This document shows positions 7,815 through 17,033 of a DNA stretch of 33,063 nucleotides, one piece after another. The position numbers and the translations under genes were made by a program. This stretch comes from Methanobrevibacter_A sp964431035 (GTDB lineage: Archaea; Methanobacteriota; Methanobacteria; Methanobacteriales; Methanobacteriaceae): contig CAYSIF010000014.1 in NCBI GenBank assembly GCA_964431035.1, positions 1 through 33,063 of the forward strand. The letters are read 5' to 3'. Every line of letters starts with the position of its first letter. The stretch's first letter is position 1. The notes below the pieces were generated by a model. It was not told where the DNA came from and searched no databases. It saw nothing but the letters and a program-made list of their open reading frames with translations.

Positions 7815-8651
7815 TTATAAATCCTTCATATCCTCATCAACATCCCCTAAACTAAATGCCTTTTTATGGAAACTATAATGCTTCAAACCTTTAGGAACCT
7901 CATAATGATACTCCGCACTAGTATCTGACTCAAACAAATCATCACTATAACAATCATCCCTAACAAAAAAAGCATTAATACCATTAAAATCACAACCAAC
8001 CAAAGTATAACCCATAACCTTATTCAAATCATGAAGCGCCTGCAAACTAGCACCCATATTAATATCATGATTCCAAACACCCTCATCCCTCTTCTTAATC
8101 CAAACAATAGGAGGGAAATAAGCAGCATTATACTCCATAACCAACACCCTAGGCCTATAATTAACAATAGCCTTCCTAACCCAATAATCAGTAGAATCAA
8201 TATCAATAGACAATAAATCCAATTCCTCAGGAACATCAAACTCAGAAAAAATACCCTCAATATTAGACGGAGTTACAAAAGCATTCTTAACCCTTAACTG
8301 CCCATTACTAATAGGCTCAACAAAATTATCCCTAATCCCAGAATAAAAATCCTTATCTGCCTCAATCCACAAACCTTCCCACTCCTGCAAAAGCAAAGCA
8401 GTAGTATTACACTCTATCCCAGTTTCCACACCAAACTCAACAAAAAACTTATTCGTTGTACCAATCCTATTAAAAATCTCATGAATAATCCCATCCTCAC
8501 CATTCTGTGAAAAAACAGACTTCTCATAATGAGTAATACGTTTAGTACCTTTATACTTAGGATTTTCATACAACCATTCATTTAAAAAAACCCAATCAAA
8601 ACGTTGATTGAACAAAATAGAATTTAACATGCGTTTTTTATCATCAAACAT
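7815..8651 (-). CDS. FkbM-like SAM methyltransferase-fold protein
   Basis: A 278-residue protein with FSQNGEDGIIHEIF (47-60), KFFVEFGVETGIECNTTALLLQ (68-89), WIEADK (95-100) and LDLLSIDIDSTDYW (144-157), then YRPRVLVMEYN (165-175). This resembles FkbM-type methyltransferases, with the glycine-poor SAM loop VEFGVETG and acidic LSIDIDSTD. Such proteins are common in polysaccharide loci and may O-methylate sugars. The target is unknown. The start could also be Met8, as the upstream site is weak. Codon use is unlike neighbours: many GTT, GGG, TTG, AGG and GAG codons, so the plus strand is strikingly C-rich over G. Single gene, with gaps of 269 and 294 bases around it. Confidence 0.65.
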   Translation of the reverse strand: MFDDKKRMLNSILFNQRFDWVFLNEWLYENPKYKGTKRITHYEKSVFSQNGEDGIIHEIFNRIGTTNKFFVEFGVETGIECNTTALLLQEWEGLWIEADKDFYSGIRDNFVEPISNGQLRVKNAFVTPSNIEGIFSEFDVPEELDLLSIDIDSTDYWVRKAIVNYRPRVLVMEYNAAYFPPIVWIKKRDEGVWNHDINMGASLQALHDLNKVMGYTLVGCDFNGINAFFVRDDCYSDDLFESDTSAEYHYEVPKGLKHYSFHKKAFSLGDVDEDMKDL

Positions 8652-8945
8652 AATTTAAACAATCCCTGTGCTATTTGCAATTTAAAATTAATTAATAAAT
8701 TATAAAATCAATTTAAAAACAGTATATTAAAAATTTTATGTTACTTAATATTTATTAGTATTGATTAAATTTAAATAAAAGAATAATAAAGCAACACCTA
8801 TAATTCATAAATCAATATTATTTAATCTCAATATAACAATTCTAACTTTTCATTGCAAATATTATAAATATATTAAAAAAAATAAATATAGGAGTAGAAT
8901 AAATAAAAATGAAAAAAATACTTATTAAGAAGTGATTTGATTAAG
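8652..8945. other. Divergent AT-rich intergenic region between FkbM-like gene and GT8 gene
   Basis: This 294-base stretch must hold two diverging promoters. A candidate TATA box for the GT8 gene is ATTATAAATA at 8861-8870. An inverted pair TTTGCAATTT (8674-8683) and ATTGCAAAT (8852-8860) lies near each gene start. Nothing else coding or structured is visible. Confidence 0.4.
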
Positions 8946-9926
8946 ATGATTAATATAGTGTATTGTAGCAATAATAATTATGCACCATATGTTGGAGTAT
9001 CAATGATTTCATTTTTAGAAAATAATCATACCGAATTTAATAAAATAAATATCCACATTATTGATTCTGAAATATCTGAAGATTATAAAAATAAATTAAA
9101 AAAAATAGTAGAACCTTATAAAAATTCAAACATTGAATTTCATAAATTTAATATAAATGATTATGGTTGCACTCCTAAAAAATGTAATTTTCCAGATATA
9201 ACATTTGCAAGTTTGTTTTTACATACATTATTAGATGAAAATATTGATAAAGTTTTATATTTAGATGCTGATTCAATAATAACTGGATCATTTAAAAATT
9301 TGATTGAAAATACAGAATTCAGTAACGATAAATTGATTGCAGCTGCATTAGATGTTCCACTAAAGTGTGAAAGAAATAAATTAAAACTTAAACATCCAGA
9401 TTACTTCAATACGGGGTTGTTATTATTAGATTTAAATAGAATACGTTATTTAAACATAGATGAAGAAATAATAAACACTGTTAACAATACTTATTTAAGA
9501 TTTGCGGATCAGGACGCATATAATATAATATATAATGGAAAGATATTAAAAATATCTCCAAAATATAATCTTTTTGGATATTTTCATGAATTTGATTATA
9601 AAAATGTGATGAAATGTTTTTCACTAGAACATGATGAGTATTATACCGAAGAAGAAATAATAGAAGCAAAAGAAAATCCTATTTTTAATCATTTTATTAA
9701 TCTTTTCCATGTGAATCCATGGGATGACTCCACAAATCCTCTTTTTGAATTATATGAACACTATGGGAATAAAACACCATTTGAAAAAGAATCATTATAC
9801 CATTCTAAACCAAAACCTTTAATTAAAAGAATACTTTTTAAATTAAGATTTATTTTACCTGATTCAATATTCTCAAAAATATCTTCATATTATATTAAAC
9901 ACTTTGTAGATAACTGTAGCGAATAA
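8946..9926 (+). CDS. Glycosyltransferase family 8 protein
   Basis: A 326-residue GT8-type transferase. It begins MINIVYCSNNNYAPYVGVSM and has the nucleotide-sugar binding DxD in VLYLDADSI (D107 and D109), FNTGLLLLDLNR, and HFINLFHVNPW near residue 235, where the HxxxxxKPW-type motif normally falls. GT8 enzymes add glucose or galactose to glycans such as lipopolysaccharide cores. A TTG codon at 8937 is in frame, but AAGTGAT sits nine bases before the ATG at 8946, which fixes the start. It is the only plus-strand gene in this region and ends three bases before the convergent uxs gene. Confidence 0.88.
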   Translation: MINIVYCSNNNYAPYVGVSMISFLENNHTEFNKINIHIIDSEISEDYKNKLKKIVEPYKNSNIEFHKFNINDYGCTPKKCNFPDITFASLFLHTLLDENIDKVLYLDADSIITGSFKNLIENTEFSNDKLIAAALDVPLKCERNKLKLKHPDYFNTGLLLLDLNRIRYLNIDEEIINTVNNTYLRFADQDAYNIIYNGKILKISPKYNLFGYFHEFDYKNVMKCFSLEHDEYYTEEEIIEAKENPIFNHFINLFHVNPWDDSTNPLFELYEHYGNKTPFEKESLYHSKPKPLIKRILFKLRFILPDSIFSKISSYYIKHFVDNCSE

Positions 9927-9929
9927 TAA

Positions 9930-10859
9930 TTAAATAATTTTTTCGAAATATTCTATTGTTTTATCTAAACCCTCATCTAAAGAAATTTTTGGAGACCAAT
10001 CCAATTCTTTTTTCGCTAAACTTATATCTGGTTTACGTCTTGTAGGGTCATCACTAGGCAATGGACAATATTCTAAATCACTACCATTATTTATTTTATC
10101 CATAACTAGATTTGCTAGTTCAATTATTGTAAATTCTCCAGGATTACCAATATTTAAAGGTCCTGTGAATTCTTTATTAGTATTCATTGTTTTGATTAAT
10201 GCATCCACAGTGTCATCAACATAACAAAAACTTCTTGTTTGGAGTCCATCCCCATATATTTTTATGTTTTCTCCTTTTAATGCTTGTATTATGAAATTTG
10301 ATACTACTCTACCATCTAATGGATCCATATTTGGACCATATGTATTAAATAATCTTGTTACTTTTATTTCAACATCATATTGTCTATTATAATCAAAACA
10401 TAATGTTTCTGAGCATCTTTTTCCTTCATCATAACATGCTCTTATACCATCAGGATTAACATTTCCTCTATATGATTCTTTTTGAGGATGTTCGAGTGGT
10501 TCTCCATATACTTCACTTGTACTTGTTTGTAAAATTTTTGCATCGTGTTCTTTTGCCAAATCCAACATATTAATCATACCAAAAACATTTGTTTTTAAAG
10601 TATCTATAGGATCTTTTTGATAATGTGGAGGGCTTGCAGGTGATGCTAAATTATAAATTTCATCAATATTTTCATTTATTTTTAGAGAATTTTGAATGTT
10701 ATGTGTTATTAACTCAAAATCTCCATTTAAATTTTGAATATTTTCTTTACGACCTGTTTGAAAATTATCCACACATAATACTCTATTATTTTTTAAGAGT
10801 TTTTCACATAAATTACTTCCAACAAATCCAGCACCCCCAGTCACTAATATTGTTTTCAT
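9930..10859 (-). CDS. uxs: UDP-glucuronate decarboxylase (UDP-xylose synthase)
   Basis: A 309-residue extended SDR. It has the NAD-binding GGAGFVGS (8-15), the UXS hallmark NLASPASPPHYQKDPIDTLK (70-89), TSTSEVYGEPLEHPQ (112-126), and the catalytic YDEGK (Y143, K147) with Arg at 148. It would oxidise and decarboxylate UDP-glucuronate to UDP-xylose. Its ATG overlaps the TGA stop of ugd in ATGA, so the two genes form a coupled unit making UDP-glucose into UDP-xylose. A related 4-epimerase activity is conceivable, but the ASPASP motif favours decarboxylase. Confidence 0.88.
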   Translation of the reverse strand: MKTILVTGGAGFVGSNLCEKLLKNNRVLCVDNFQTGRKENIQNLNGDFELITHNIQNSLKINENIDEIYNLASPASPPHYQKDPIDTLKTNVFGMINMLDLAKEHDAKILQTSTSEVYGEPLEHPQKESYRGNVNPDGIRACYDEGKRCSETLCFDYNRQYDVEIKVTRLFNTYGPNMDPLDGRVVSNFIIQALKGENIKIYGDGLQTRSFCYVDDTVDALIKTMNTNKEFTGPLNIGNPGEFTIIELANLVMDKINNGSDLEYCPLPSDDPTRRKPDISLAKKELDWSPKISLDEGLDKTIEYFEKII

Positions 10860-12187
10860 TGCTCTTTTACTCCAATTTGATAATATTTGAATCCAAAATC
10901 ATTTATATAATTAGGATTGTATTGATTTCTTCCATCAAAAATTAATTTATTTTTCATTATTTTGCCCATATAACTAAAGTCCGGATTACGGAATTCTTTC
11001 CATTCAGTAATAAGTATCATAGCATCAACATTTTCTATTGCTGCATACTTGTCATTTGCATATTCAATATTTTTATTACCTTTTAAATAGATATTCTTTG
11101 ATTCATTGATTGCTTTTGGGTCGTATGCTTGTATTTTTGCATTTCTTTTTGTTAATTCTTTAATTACTGTAATGCTTGTTGCTTCCCTCATATCGTCAGT
11201 ATCTGGTTTAAATGATAATCCCCAAACTCCAAAAACTTTATCGCTCAAATCCTCTCCAAAATGATTTATAATTTTATTTACTAAAACCATTTTTTGGTCT
11301 TTATTTACTTCCTCTACTGCTTTAAGTATCCTAGCATTATAATCATTTTCCTCACCGGTATGAATTAATGCACTTACATCTTTTGGAAAACATGACCCTC
11401 CATAACCACATCCTGCATAAATAAAACTATAGCCTATACGTGAGTCACTGCCAATTCCTTTACGAACATTATTAATATTTGCTCCTGTTTTTTCACAAAT
11501 ATTACTTATTTCATTCATAAAAGAAATTTTAGTTGCAAGCATACTATTTGCAGCATATTTAGTCATTTCTGCAGATAATAAGTCCATTTCAATAAAATTA
11601 TCAGTATTAAGTACAAAATGCCGATATAATTCTTTCATCACATTGAAACCCTTTGGACTATCACATCCTATAATAATACGATCAGGACGCATACAATCTG
11701 AAACAGCAGTTCCTTCTTTTAAAAATTCAGGATTAGAAACAATGTTAAATTCGAAATTAACTTCTCGTTTATTTAATTCATTTTGAATAATATCTTTTAT
11801 TTTATAACCAGTACCTACTGGAACAGTTGATTTTGTAACTACAGTACAGTCATGACACATATACTCCCCAATTTCTCTTGCAACATCAAAGACATAATTA
11901 AGATTTGCACTACCATCATCATTCATAGGTGTGCCCACGGCAATAAAAAAGACATTGGAATTAGATAATGCTTCTTCAATATTTGTTGTGAAAATTAAAT
12001 CATTAGCTTCTTGATTCTTCAAAACTAATTCTTTTAATTGAGGTTCATATATTGGAATAATACCTTTCTTCAAATTTTCTATTTTTTCTTCGATTACATC
12101 AACGCAATAAACTTTATTGCCCATTTCAGAAAAACAAGTCCCAGTAACTAAACCCACATAACCTGTTCCTATTACTGTTAATTTCAA
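10856..12187 (-). CDS. ugd: UDP-glucose 6-dehydrogenase
   Basis: A 443-residue member of the UDP-glucose/GDP-mannose dehydrogenase family. Residues 7-16 form the Rossmann motif GTGYVGLVTG, the catalytic stretch is GCGYGGSCFPKD with Cys266, and Lys210 and Asn214 sit in the substrate site. It oxidises UDP-glucose to UDP-glucuronate with two NAD+. The start codon is TTG at 12185-12187, supported by GGAGG eight to nine bases upstream; no ATG lies near. It is the first gene of a two-gene unit with the UDP-xylose synthase. A UDP-ManNAc dehydrogenase is less likely because the substrate-site spacing follows Ugd. Confidence 0.92.
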   Translation of the reverse strand: MKLTVIGTGYVGLVTGTCFSEMGNKVYCVDVIEEKIENLKKGIIPIYEPQLKELVLKNQEANDLIFTTNIEEALSNSNVFFIAVGTPMNDDGSANLNYVFDVAREIGEYMCHDCTVVTKSTVPVGTGYKIKDIIQNELNKREVNFEFNIVSNPEFLKEGTAVSDCMRPDRIIIGCDSPKGFNVMKELYRHFVLNTDNFIEMDLLSAEMTKYAANSMLATKISFMNEISNICEKTGANINNVRKGIGSDSRIGYSFIYAGCGYGGSCFPKDVSALIHTGEENDYNARILKAVEEVNKDQKMVLVNKIINHFGEDLSDKVFGVWGLSFKPDTDDMREATSITVIKELTKRNAKIQAYDPKAINESKNIYLKGNKNIEYANDKYAAIENVDAMILITEWKEFRNPDFSYMGKIMKNKLIFDGRNQYNPNYINDFGFKYYQIGVKEQ

Positions 12188-12364
12188 TTAAAAAAACCTC
12201 CATTATTTAAATGCAAAAAGGCTATAAATTATTAATAATAATCTATAATAGTTCTTATAATATAAATTTAATTAATTTAATCCTATTAACAAAAAAACAT
12301 TATAAATTTTTTACTAAAATAACATCAAATATTTATTTATCTAATTAAACTATATAATAAACTA

Positions 12365-13420
12365 TTATATCCCCATAACATTTTCTATTACCTTAAAATT
12401 TCTTTTAAGATAAAATTTATATAATATTTTTGAATTTAAAACACGAAATACTAATTTAGAAAAATAATAAAATAAAGTCTTATGATTATTTAAAATCAAC
12501 CTATTAGCAATTTTCCCCCATAATGTTAATGGATTTAAATCAAATTTCGTTTCTAATTCTAAATTTCTTAAATTATCAAAAGTTGTTACAAAATTCTCAT
12601 CCTTCTTATTTGAACCAACAAACTTAAGATACTGTGCTAAATAAATATCTAAATCTCCAGATAGAAATTTACTAGAAATATCATAATCTATATTCTCAAA
12701 CAAATCAAATTCAGATTTAAAACCCTCAAATGTCATTTTAATATTTCTATAAGATAACGTATGTGTCATAGATTGGTACTCATCATCATTTAAATAAAAA
12801 TTAAAAATACCAAAATAATTATTTAGAGAAATAACCTTTGGAGAATTTAATGAAATATTAGCTATAAAATGCACATCCTCAAATATTTGGTATTCGGGAA
12901 ATCTAATGTTATGTTCGTTTAAAAATTTCACCGAATATATTTTATCCCAAACAGCTTTAGAAAAAAAATTACGGTTAAATAAAGGATCAAATTCTGTTTT
13001 TTCTTCTTGAAATTTAATAGGTGCATATACTGTATCTCCCACTTTCATTGCAACATTACAACAAACAATATCTGCATTCGTTGCAGTTATTTCATCATAA
13101 AGTTTTTCGACACAATTCAAATCATACTCATCATCAGCATCTAAAAACATAATATAATCAGAAGTAGCTGCATCCATACCTAAATTTCTAGGTTTTCCAG
13201 GACTTCCAGAATTTTCATCAAGTATTACAGATTTTACATTATCATATTTATTTACATAATCATTAATTATATCCTGAGTCTTATCCTGCGAACAATCATC
13301 TACAAGCACTAATTCAATATTATTGAAACCAAATGTTTGTTGTAAAATAGAAGAAATTGATTTTTCAAGGAATTTTTCTGAATTATATGCTGTGATAATA
13401 ACAGTTACTTTTTTTTCCAT
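12365..13420 (-). CDS. Glycosyltransferase family 2
   Basis: A 351-residue GT2 enzyme starting MEKKVTVIITAYNSEKFLEK, with VLVDDCSQD (38-46), PGKPRNLGMDAATSDYIMF (74-92) and the DxD motif LDADDEYD (93-100). After the GT-A fold, KAVWDKIYSVKFL and FPEYQIFEDVHFI are typical of the teichoic-acid/EpsJ-like group that transfers a sugar from a nucleotide donor. The frame stays open 13 codons upstream, but AAGGAGAT before the ATG at 13418-13420 favours this start. It closely parallels the GT2 gene at 28858-29904 in motif order. The acceptor is unknown. Confidence 0.88.
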   Translation of the reverse strand: MEKKVTVIITAYNSEKFLEKSISSILQQTFGFNNIELVLVDDCSQDKTQDIINDYVNKYDNVKSVILDENSGSPGKPRNLGMDAATSDYIMFLDADDEYDLNCVEKLYDEITATNADIVCCNVAMKVGDTVYAPIKFQEEKTEFDPLFNRNFFSKAVWDKIYSVKFLNEHNIRFPEYQIFEDVHFIANISLNSPKVISLNNYFGIFNFYLNDDEYQSMTHTLSYRNIKMTFEGFKSEFDLFENIDYDISSKFLSGDLDIYLAQYLKFVGSNKKDENFVTTFDNLRNLELETKFDLNPLTLWGKIANRLILNNHKTLFYYFSKLVFRVLNSKILYKFYLKRNFKVIENVMGI

Positions 13421-13554
13421 ATTTTTGTTATCTCCTTTATACCAAAAAATACTAACCATAAATTTTAAAGGATAAAATGATTTTTTGAAAATTTATAATT
13501 ATATATTATTTTTGATGTTTATTATAAATTCCTTTAAGTTTAATAAGAATAATA

Positions 13555-14658
13555 TTAATTGGATAGTTCTTTTTTTACTAATTTTAATGCTTCATCTATT
13601 ACTTGCCACATGTCATAATATTTATAATTTCCTAAACGTCCACCAAATATTATATTATTCTCTTTTGATGCTAATTTAACATATTTTTCATATAATTGAT
13701 TATTACTTTCATTATTTACTGGATAGTATGGTTCTAAACCTTTGTACCATAATTTTGGATATTCTTTAGTGATTATTGTCTTGTTTGAGTCGGTTCCTTC
13801 AAAATGTTTATGTTCAATTATTCGGGTGAAAGGTATTTCTGCTTCAGTATAGTTTACTACTGCATTCCCCTGGTAATTATCTGTATCTAATGTTTCGGAT
13901 TCAAATTTTAAACTACGGTATTCTAATTCACCATAGCAATATTCATAATATTCATCAATCATTCCCGTAAAGAGTATTTTATCTGCAATATTTAACCATT
14001 TTTCTTTATTATCGAAAAAATTAGTGTTTAATTTAACCGGAATTCCTTCCAATAGTTTTTCTATTATTTGTGTATATCCCCCATTTGGTATTCCTTGGTA
14101 ATTATCATTGAAGTAATTATTGTCAAATGTAAATCTTACGGGTAGTCTTTTAATTATGAATGCTGGTAATTCTGTACACTTTTTACCCCATTGTTTTTCA
14201 GTGTATCCTTTTATTAATTTTTCATAAATGTCTTTACCTACAAGATTTATAGCTTGTTCTTCTAAGTTTTTTGGATTATCTATGTGGAATTCTTTTTTTT
14301 GATTTTCAATTATTTTTTTAGCTTCTTCTGGTGTTTTAACTCCCCACATTTGATAAAATGTATTCATATTAAATGGAAGGTTATATAATTCTCCTTTATA
14401 ATTAGCAACTGGAGAGTTTGTGAAACGATTGAAGTCTGCAAACTGTTGAATGTAATCCCAAATTTCTTTTTTATCTGTGTGAAAAATGTGTGCCCCATAT
14501 TTATGGACATTGATATCTTCAATTTTTTCTGTGAATATATTTCCTCCAATATGGTTGCGTTTTTCTATTATTAAACATCTCTTTCCTTTTTTATTCATTT
14601 CATATGCGAAAATTGAACCAAATAAACCAGCACCAACGATTAAATAATCATATTTCAT
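13555..14658 (-). CDS. glf: UDP-galactopyranose mutase
   Basis: A 367-residue flavoenzyme with an N-terminal FAD motif YLIVGAGLFGS (5-15) and NHIGGNIFTE (35-44), KYGAHIFHTDKK, GYTEKQWGKKCTELP and C-terminal IIFGGRLGNYKYYDMWQVID, all hallmarks of Glf. It interconverts UDP-galactopyranose and UDP-galactofuranose, so galactofuranose in the surface glycan is likely. GAGGT nine bases before the ATG supports the start. A 12-base tandem repeat lies 43-66 bases upstream of the start codon. Confidence 0.95.
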   Translation of the reverse strand: MKYDYLIVGAGLFGSIFAYEMNKKGKRCLIIEKRNHIGGNIFTEKIEDINVHKYGAHIFHTDKKEIWDYIQQFADFNRFTNSPVANYKGELYNLPFNMNTFYQMWGVKTPEEAKKIIENQKKEFHIDNPKNLEEQAINLVGKDIYEKLIKGYTEKQWGKKCTELPAFIIKRLPVRFTFDNNYFNDNYQGIPNGGYTQIIEKLLEGIPVKLNTNFFDNKEKWLNIADKILFTGMIDEYYEYCYGELEYRSLKFESETLDTDNYQGNAVVNYTEAEIPFTRIIEHKHFEGTDSNKTIITKEYPKLWYKGLEPYYPVNNESNNQLYEKYVKLASKENNIIFGGRLGNYKYYDMWQVIDEALKLVKKELSN

Positions 14659-15025
14659 AAAAAAATAAACCTCAAGTTATATTTAAATTAAATTATAAAC
14701 TGTATTGAATATTGTATTGAATAATATATGTGTAAAATTTTATTATTTATATATGTATAATTAATTTTATAACTTTTTATTTAATATTATACAAAAGCGA
14801 TATCTTTACTTATTAATTAATAATATCCTTTATTCTTAGTTATAAATTTAGTAGAATACTATTTTATGATGTTGAATTTGCACCTATATTATTGCAAAAA
14901 CATATTACCCCAAAATTAAAGTATGAGATAAAGACTTTTATTTTCTTTTTAAACACAATTTAAAGTTATTATTTAATAATTCTAAAATACCTTATTATAC
15001 CTACACTAATTTAGAATATACACCA
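14659..15025. other. 367-base AT-rich gap between glf and the radical SAM gene
   Basis: The right end is bounded by the reconstructed end of the broken radical SAM gene. The gap holds the presumed glf promoter (TTTATAATTTAA on the minus strand near 14690) and a 12-base tandem repeat. No ORF with recognisable coding content and no structured RNA is visible. Confidence 0.6.
14701..14724. repeat. Twelve-base tandem duplication upstream of glf
   Basis: TGTATTGAATAT at 14701-14712 is repeated as TGTATTGAATAA at 14713-14724, with one mismatch at the last base. It lies directly upstream of the presumed glf TATA region, a place where an archaeal operator or activator site would fall. Confidence 0.6.
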
Positions 15026-15942
15026 TTATTGTTTCGCTTTTTCAATCTTTTCACCACTACCACCATTACAATAACTACATTCTTTAAAATAAGTAGTTTT
15101 ATAAAATTTTTTCAAATTATCCTTTACATTATCTTTATCTCTTAAATCAACATAAAAACTAATATTATTCTTATCAATAAGATTTAAGTTATCTGCATGA
15201 GCAATTCTAGGACATATATATATCTATTTAATAGCGAATTACAGGCTGAGAAACCGCAATTCTCAAAAATTTCCATATTTTCTTTTTTATTTCTTTTTTT
15301 AGGTTCAAATATCCCCATATCTGTCCATTCCCCATCAAGAGGCTCAATACGATAATTTATTTTATTTTCATCAAATATTTTTAATATTTTATTAGTTTTA
15401 TTTGGATTAATTGAATACCCTGAAAATACAACTAGCACCTTGTTACTTTTCAATGCCCGAATATTTTCTTTATTCGGAGTTGTTACACCATTAGTTGTAA
15501 TTTGAACAGTATCTATATTCTTTATTTTATCAATTTCATCGATTAAAATGTGTAATTCCTTATATAAAAATGGTTCGCCCCCGATAAGCTTTAAAACACA
15601 TATCCTATCAGAGTTTTCAGCCAAAATATTAATATCATCTAATAATTCTTCGCACACTATATTTTGAGAATGTTTGTGATTGTCAACACCATATAAATTG
15701 ATTAAATGAAGACAATCCTCACATTTCAAATTACAATTTGTAGTAATAACTAACTCAATATACGGAATTATAAATTTTGATGTTAATTTGTTATATATAA
15801 TCCAAAGTAATGAATAGAAAGCTACAAAAGGACGAATGAAATTATAATATCTACGGTTAAATTTTTTAAATTTTGACATTTTACTTTCGCCAATACTGAG
15901 AAAATAGCCTTTGTATCTAGCAGATTTATAAAATTTAAACAT
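15026..15942 (-). pseudogene. Radical SAM protein, frameshifted at an (AT)5 tract
   Basis: The uninterrupted frame (15184-15942, 252 residues) has the radical SAM cluster motif C70-NLK-C74-ED-C77, GGEPFLYKE (121-129) and an aligned TIM-barrel region. It then loses frame after residue 242. Reading on in another frame from about 15213 down to the TAA at 15026-15028 gives CPRIAHADNLNLI..., ECSYCNGGSGEKI and a basic end, plainly the rest of the same protein. The shift falls at ten bases of alternating AT (15214-15223). Removing one AT unit restores a 304-residue protein with an extra C-terminal cysteine set (C229, C234, CPRIAHA, CSYC) that may bind a second FeS cluster. GGTGAT before the ATG is a strong ribosome binding site. 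The substrate is unknown; the neighbourhood suggests a surface glycan role. It may be decaying or switchable. Confidence 0.8.
15214..15223. repeat. (AT)5 dinucleotide tract at the radical SAM frameshift
   Basis: Ten bases of alternating A and T coincide with the point where the radical SAM reading frame breaks. Four AT units would keep the frame open. Short dinucleotide tracts can change length by slippage, although five units is a short tract for this. Confidence 0.75.
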
Positions 15943-16189
15943 TTTTTTATCACCTTCTAAAGTTAATTAATAAAAAGTATTTTTATTGTACTTTAATTAT
16001 ATTGTATGAAAAAAATATAAATTTAATATAATTAATTTTATTCAAACAAAATTTTTTAAAATTATCAAATTAGTTATGTGACTGAAATTACTCCTCCACA
16101 TCTGTAAAAATGATTCAAAAACATAAAATTAAATAATAACTCATAAAAATGTATTTTAAAAGTAAATAATACAAATATTAAAAGCCATA

Positions 16190-16987
16190 TTACAATTTAT
16201 CTTTAAGAGGATAATATATATTTTTAAAGAAGAATCTTACAAATCCTATTTTTGAAAAGAACATACGGATTTTAAGATTGAAATCTTCTGTAACTTTTAA
16301 GTGAACCCATTTGTATTTTAGATTATTATGATGAATATATACATTAAATAAGAATTCGCCCATAACTCCCACAATACGCGGGTTTGAAAAGCTTGATGCG
16401 TTGATTAATTCTTCAAGTATTGGGAGAACCCATTCCATATATCCATTGATAATTTTTTTATCCCCTACAAACATATTGAAAAATGACAAGGGATAATCTG
16501 CATTAATAACCTCATTATATGCATCAACATAATCCGGATATAATTTTTTTAATATGTTAAATGTATCATCTACCTCTTCTCTTCCATATAAATCATAATT
16601 TGTTCCTCTTAGAGGTTCTGTTCCGTGATGTATTAAAAGGTCGTTGTCTTTTAAATTTTCTAATATGAATTTTTCATCTAGTATTTTTCCAAAGTATTTT
16701 CTGTTAACAAAGTATCTTCTGTAGTGATCTAGACCAATGATGTCTGCTTTTGAGTTTTTGCACATCCAATATATTCCACTCATCTCAGATATGTAGGGGT
16801 TTAGATGAGCTATGTTATTTCCTTTATTTTCACAATAATATTCTTCTGATTCTTTTTCACAACTATTACCTAGAAATATTGGTTTGTATATTTTATTTTC
16901 TTTTATTATTTTTTTAATTTTTGGTAGTTGTTTTAAATTGTGAAAACAAACAAAAAACTCAATAGTTGTATTTTCTTTTATATCCAT
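16190..16987 (-). CDS. DUF4422 family protein, probable glycosyltransferase (copy 1)
   Basis: A 265-residue protein with the DUF4422 core: ISEMSGIYWMCKNSKADIIG (66-85), DHYRRYF (87-93) and later FFNMFVGDKKIINGYMEWVLPILEEL. The domain is found in capsule and exopolysaccharide loci and is treated as a glycosyltransferase, but the reaction is unknown to me. It and the next gene share the order of all these blocks and arose by duplication. The ATG lies 46 bases after the second copy's stop. A 202-base AT-rich gap (15943-16189) separates it from the radical SAM gene. Confidence 0.82.
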   Translation of the reverse strand: MDIKENTTIEFFVCFHNLKQLPKIKKIIKENKIYKPIFLGNSCEKESEEYYCENKGNNIAHLNPYISEMSGIYWMCKNSKADIIGLDHYRRYFVNRKYFGKILDEKFILENLKDNDLLIHHGTEPLRGTNYDLYGREEVDDTFNILKKLYPDYVDAYNEVINADYPLSFFNMFVGDKKIINGYMEWVLPILEELINASSFSNPRIVGVMGEFLFNVYIHHNNLKYKWVHLKVTEDFNLKIRMFFSKIGFVRFFFKNIYYPLKDKL

Positions 16988-17033
16988 ATTTTTTCACCAA
17001 AAAATGGTATTTTTAACTTATTTAATAAAAAAA

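Noticed and set aside
14659..15025. Hidden small RNA gene in the glf-radical SAM gap
   Set aside because: In AT-rich archaea structured RNAs stand out by high GC; this gap has none.
15943..16189. GC-richer GTGGAGGAG stretch near 16092 on the minus strand as the start of a small gene
   Set aside because: No start codon at a fitting distance leads into an open frame longer than a few codons.
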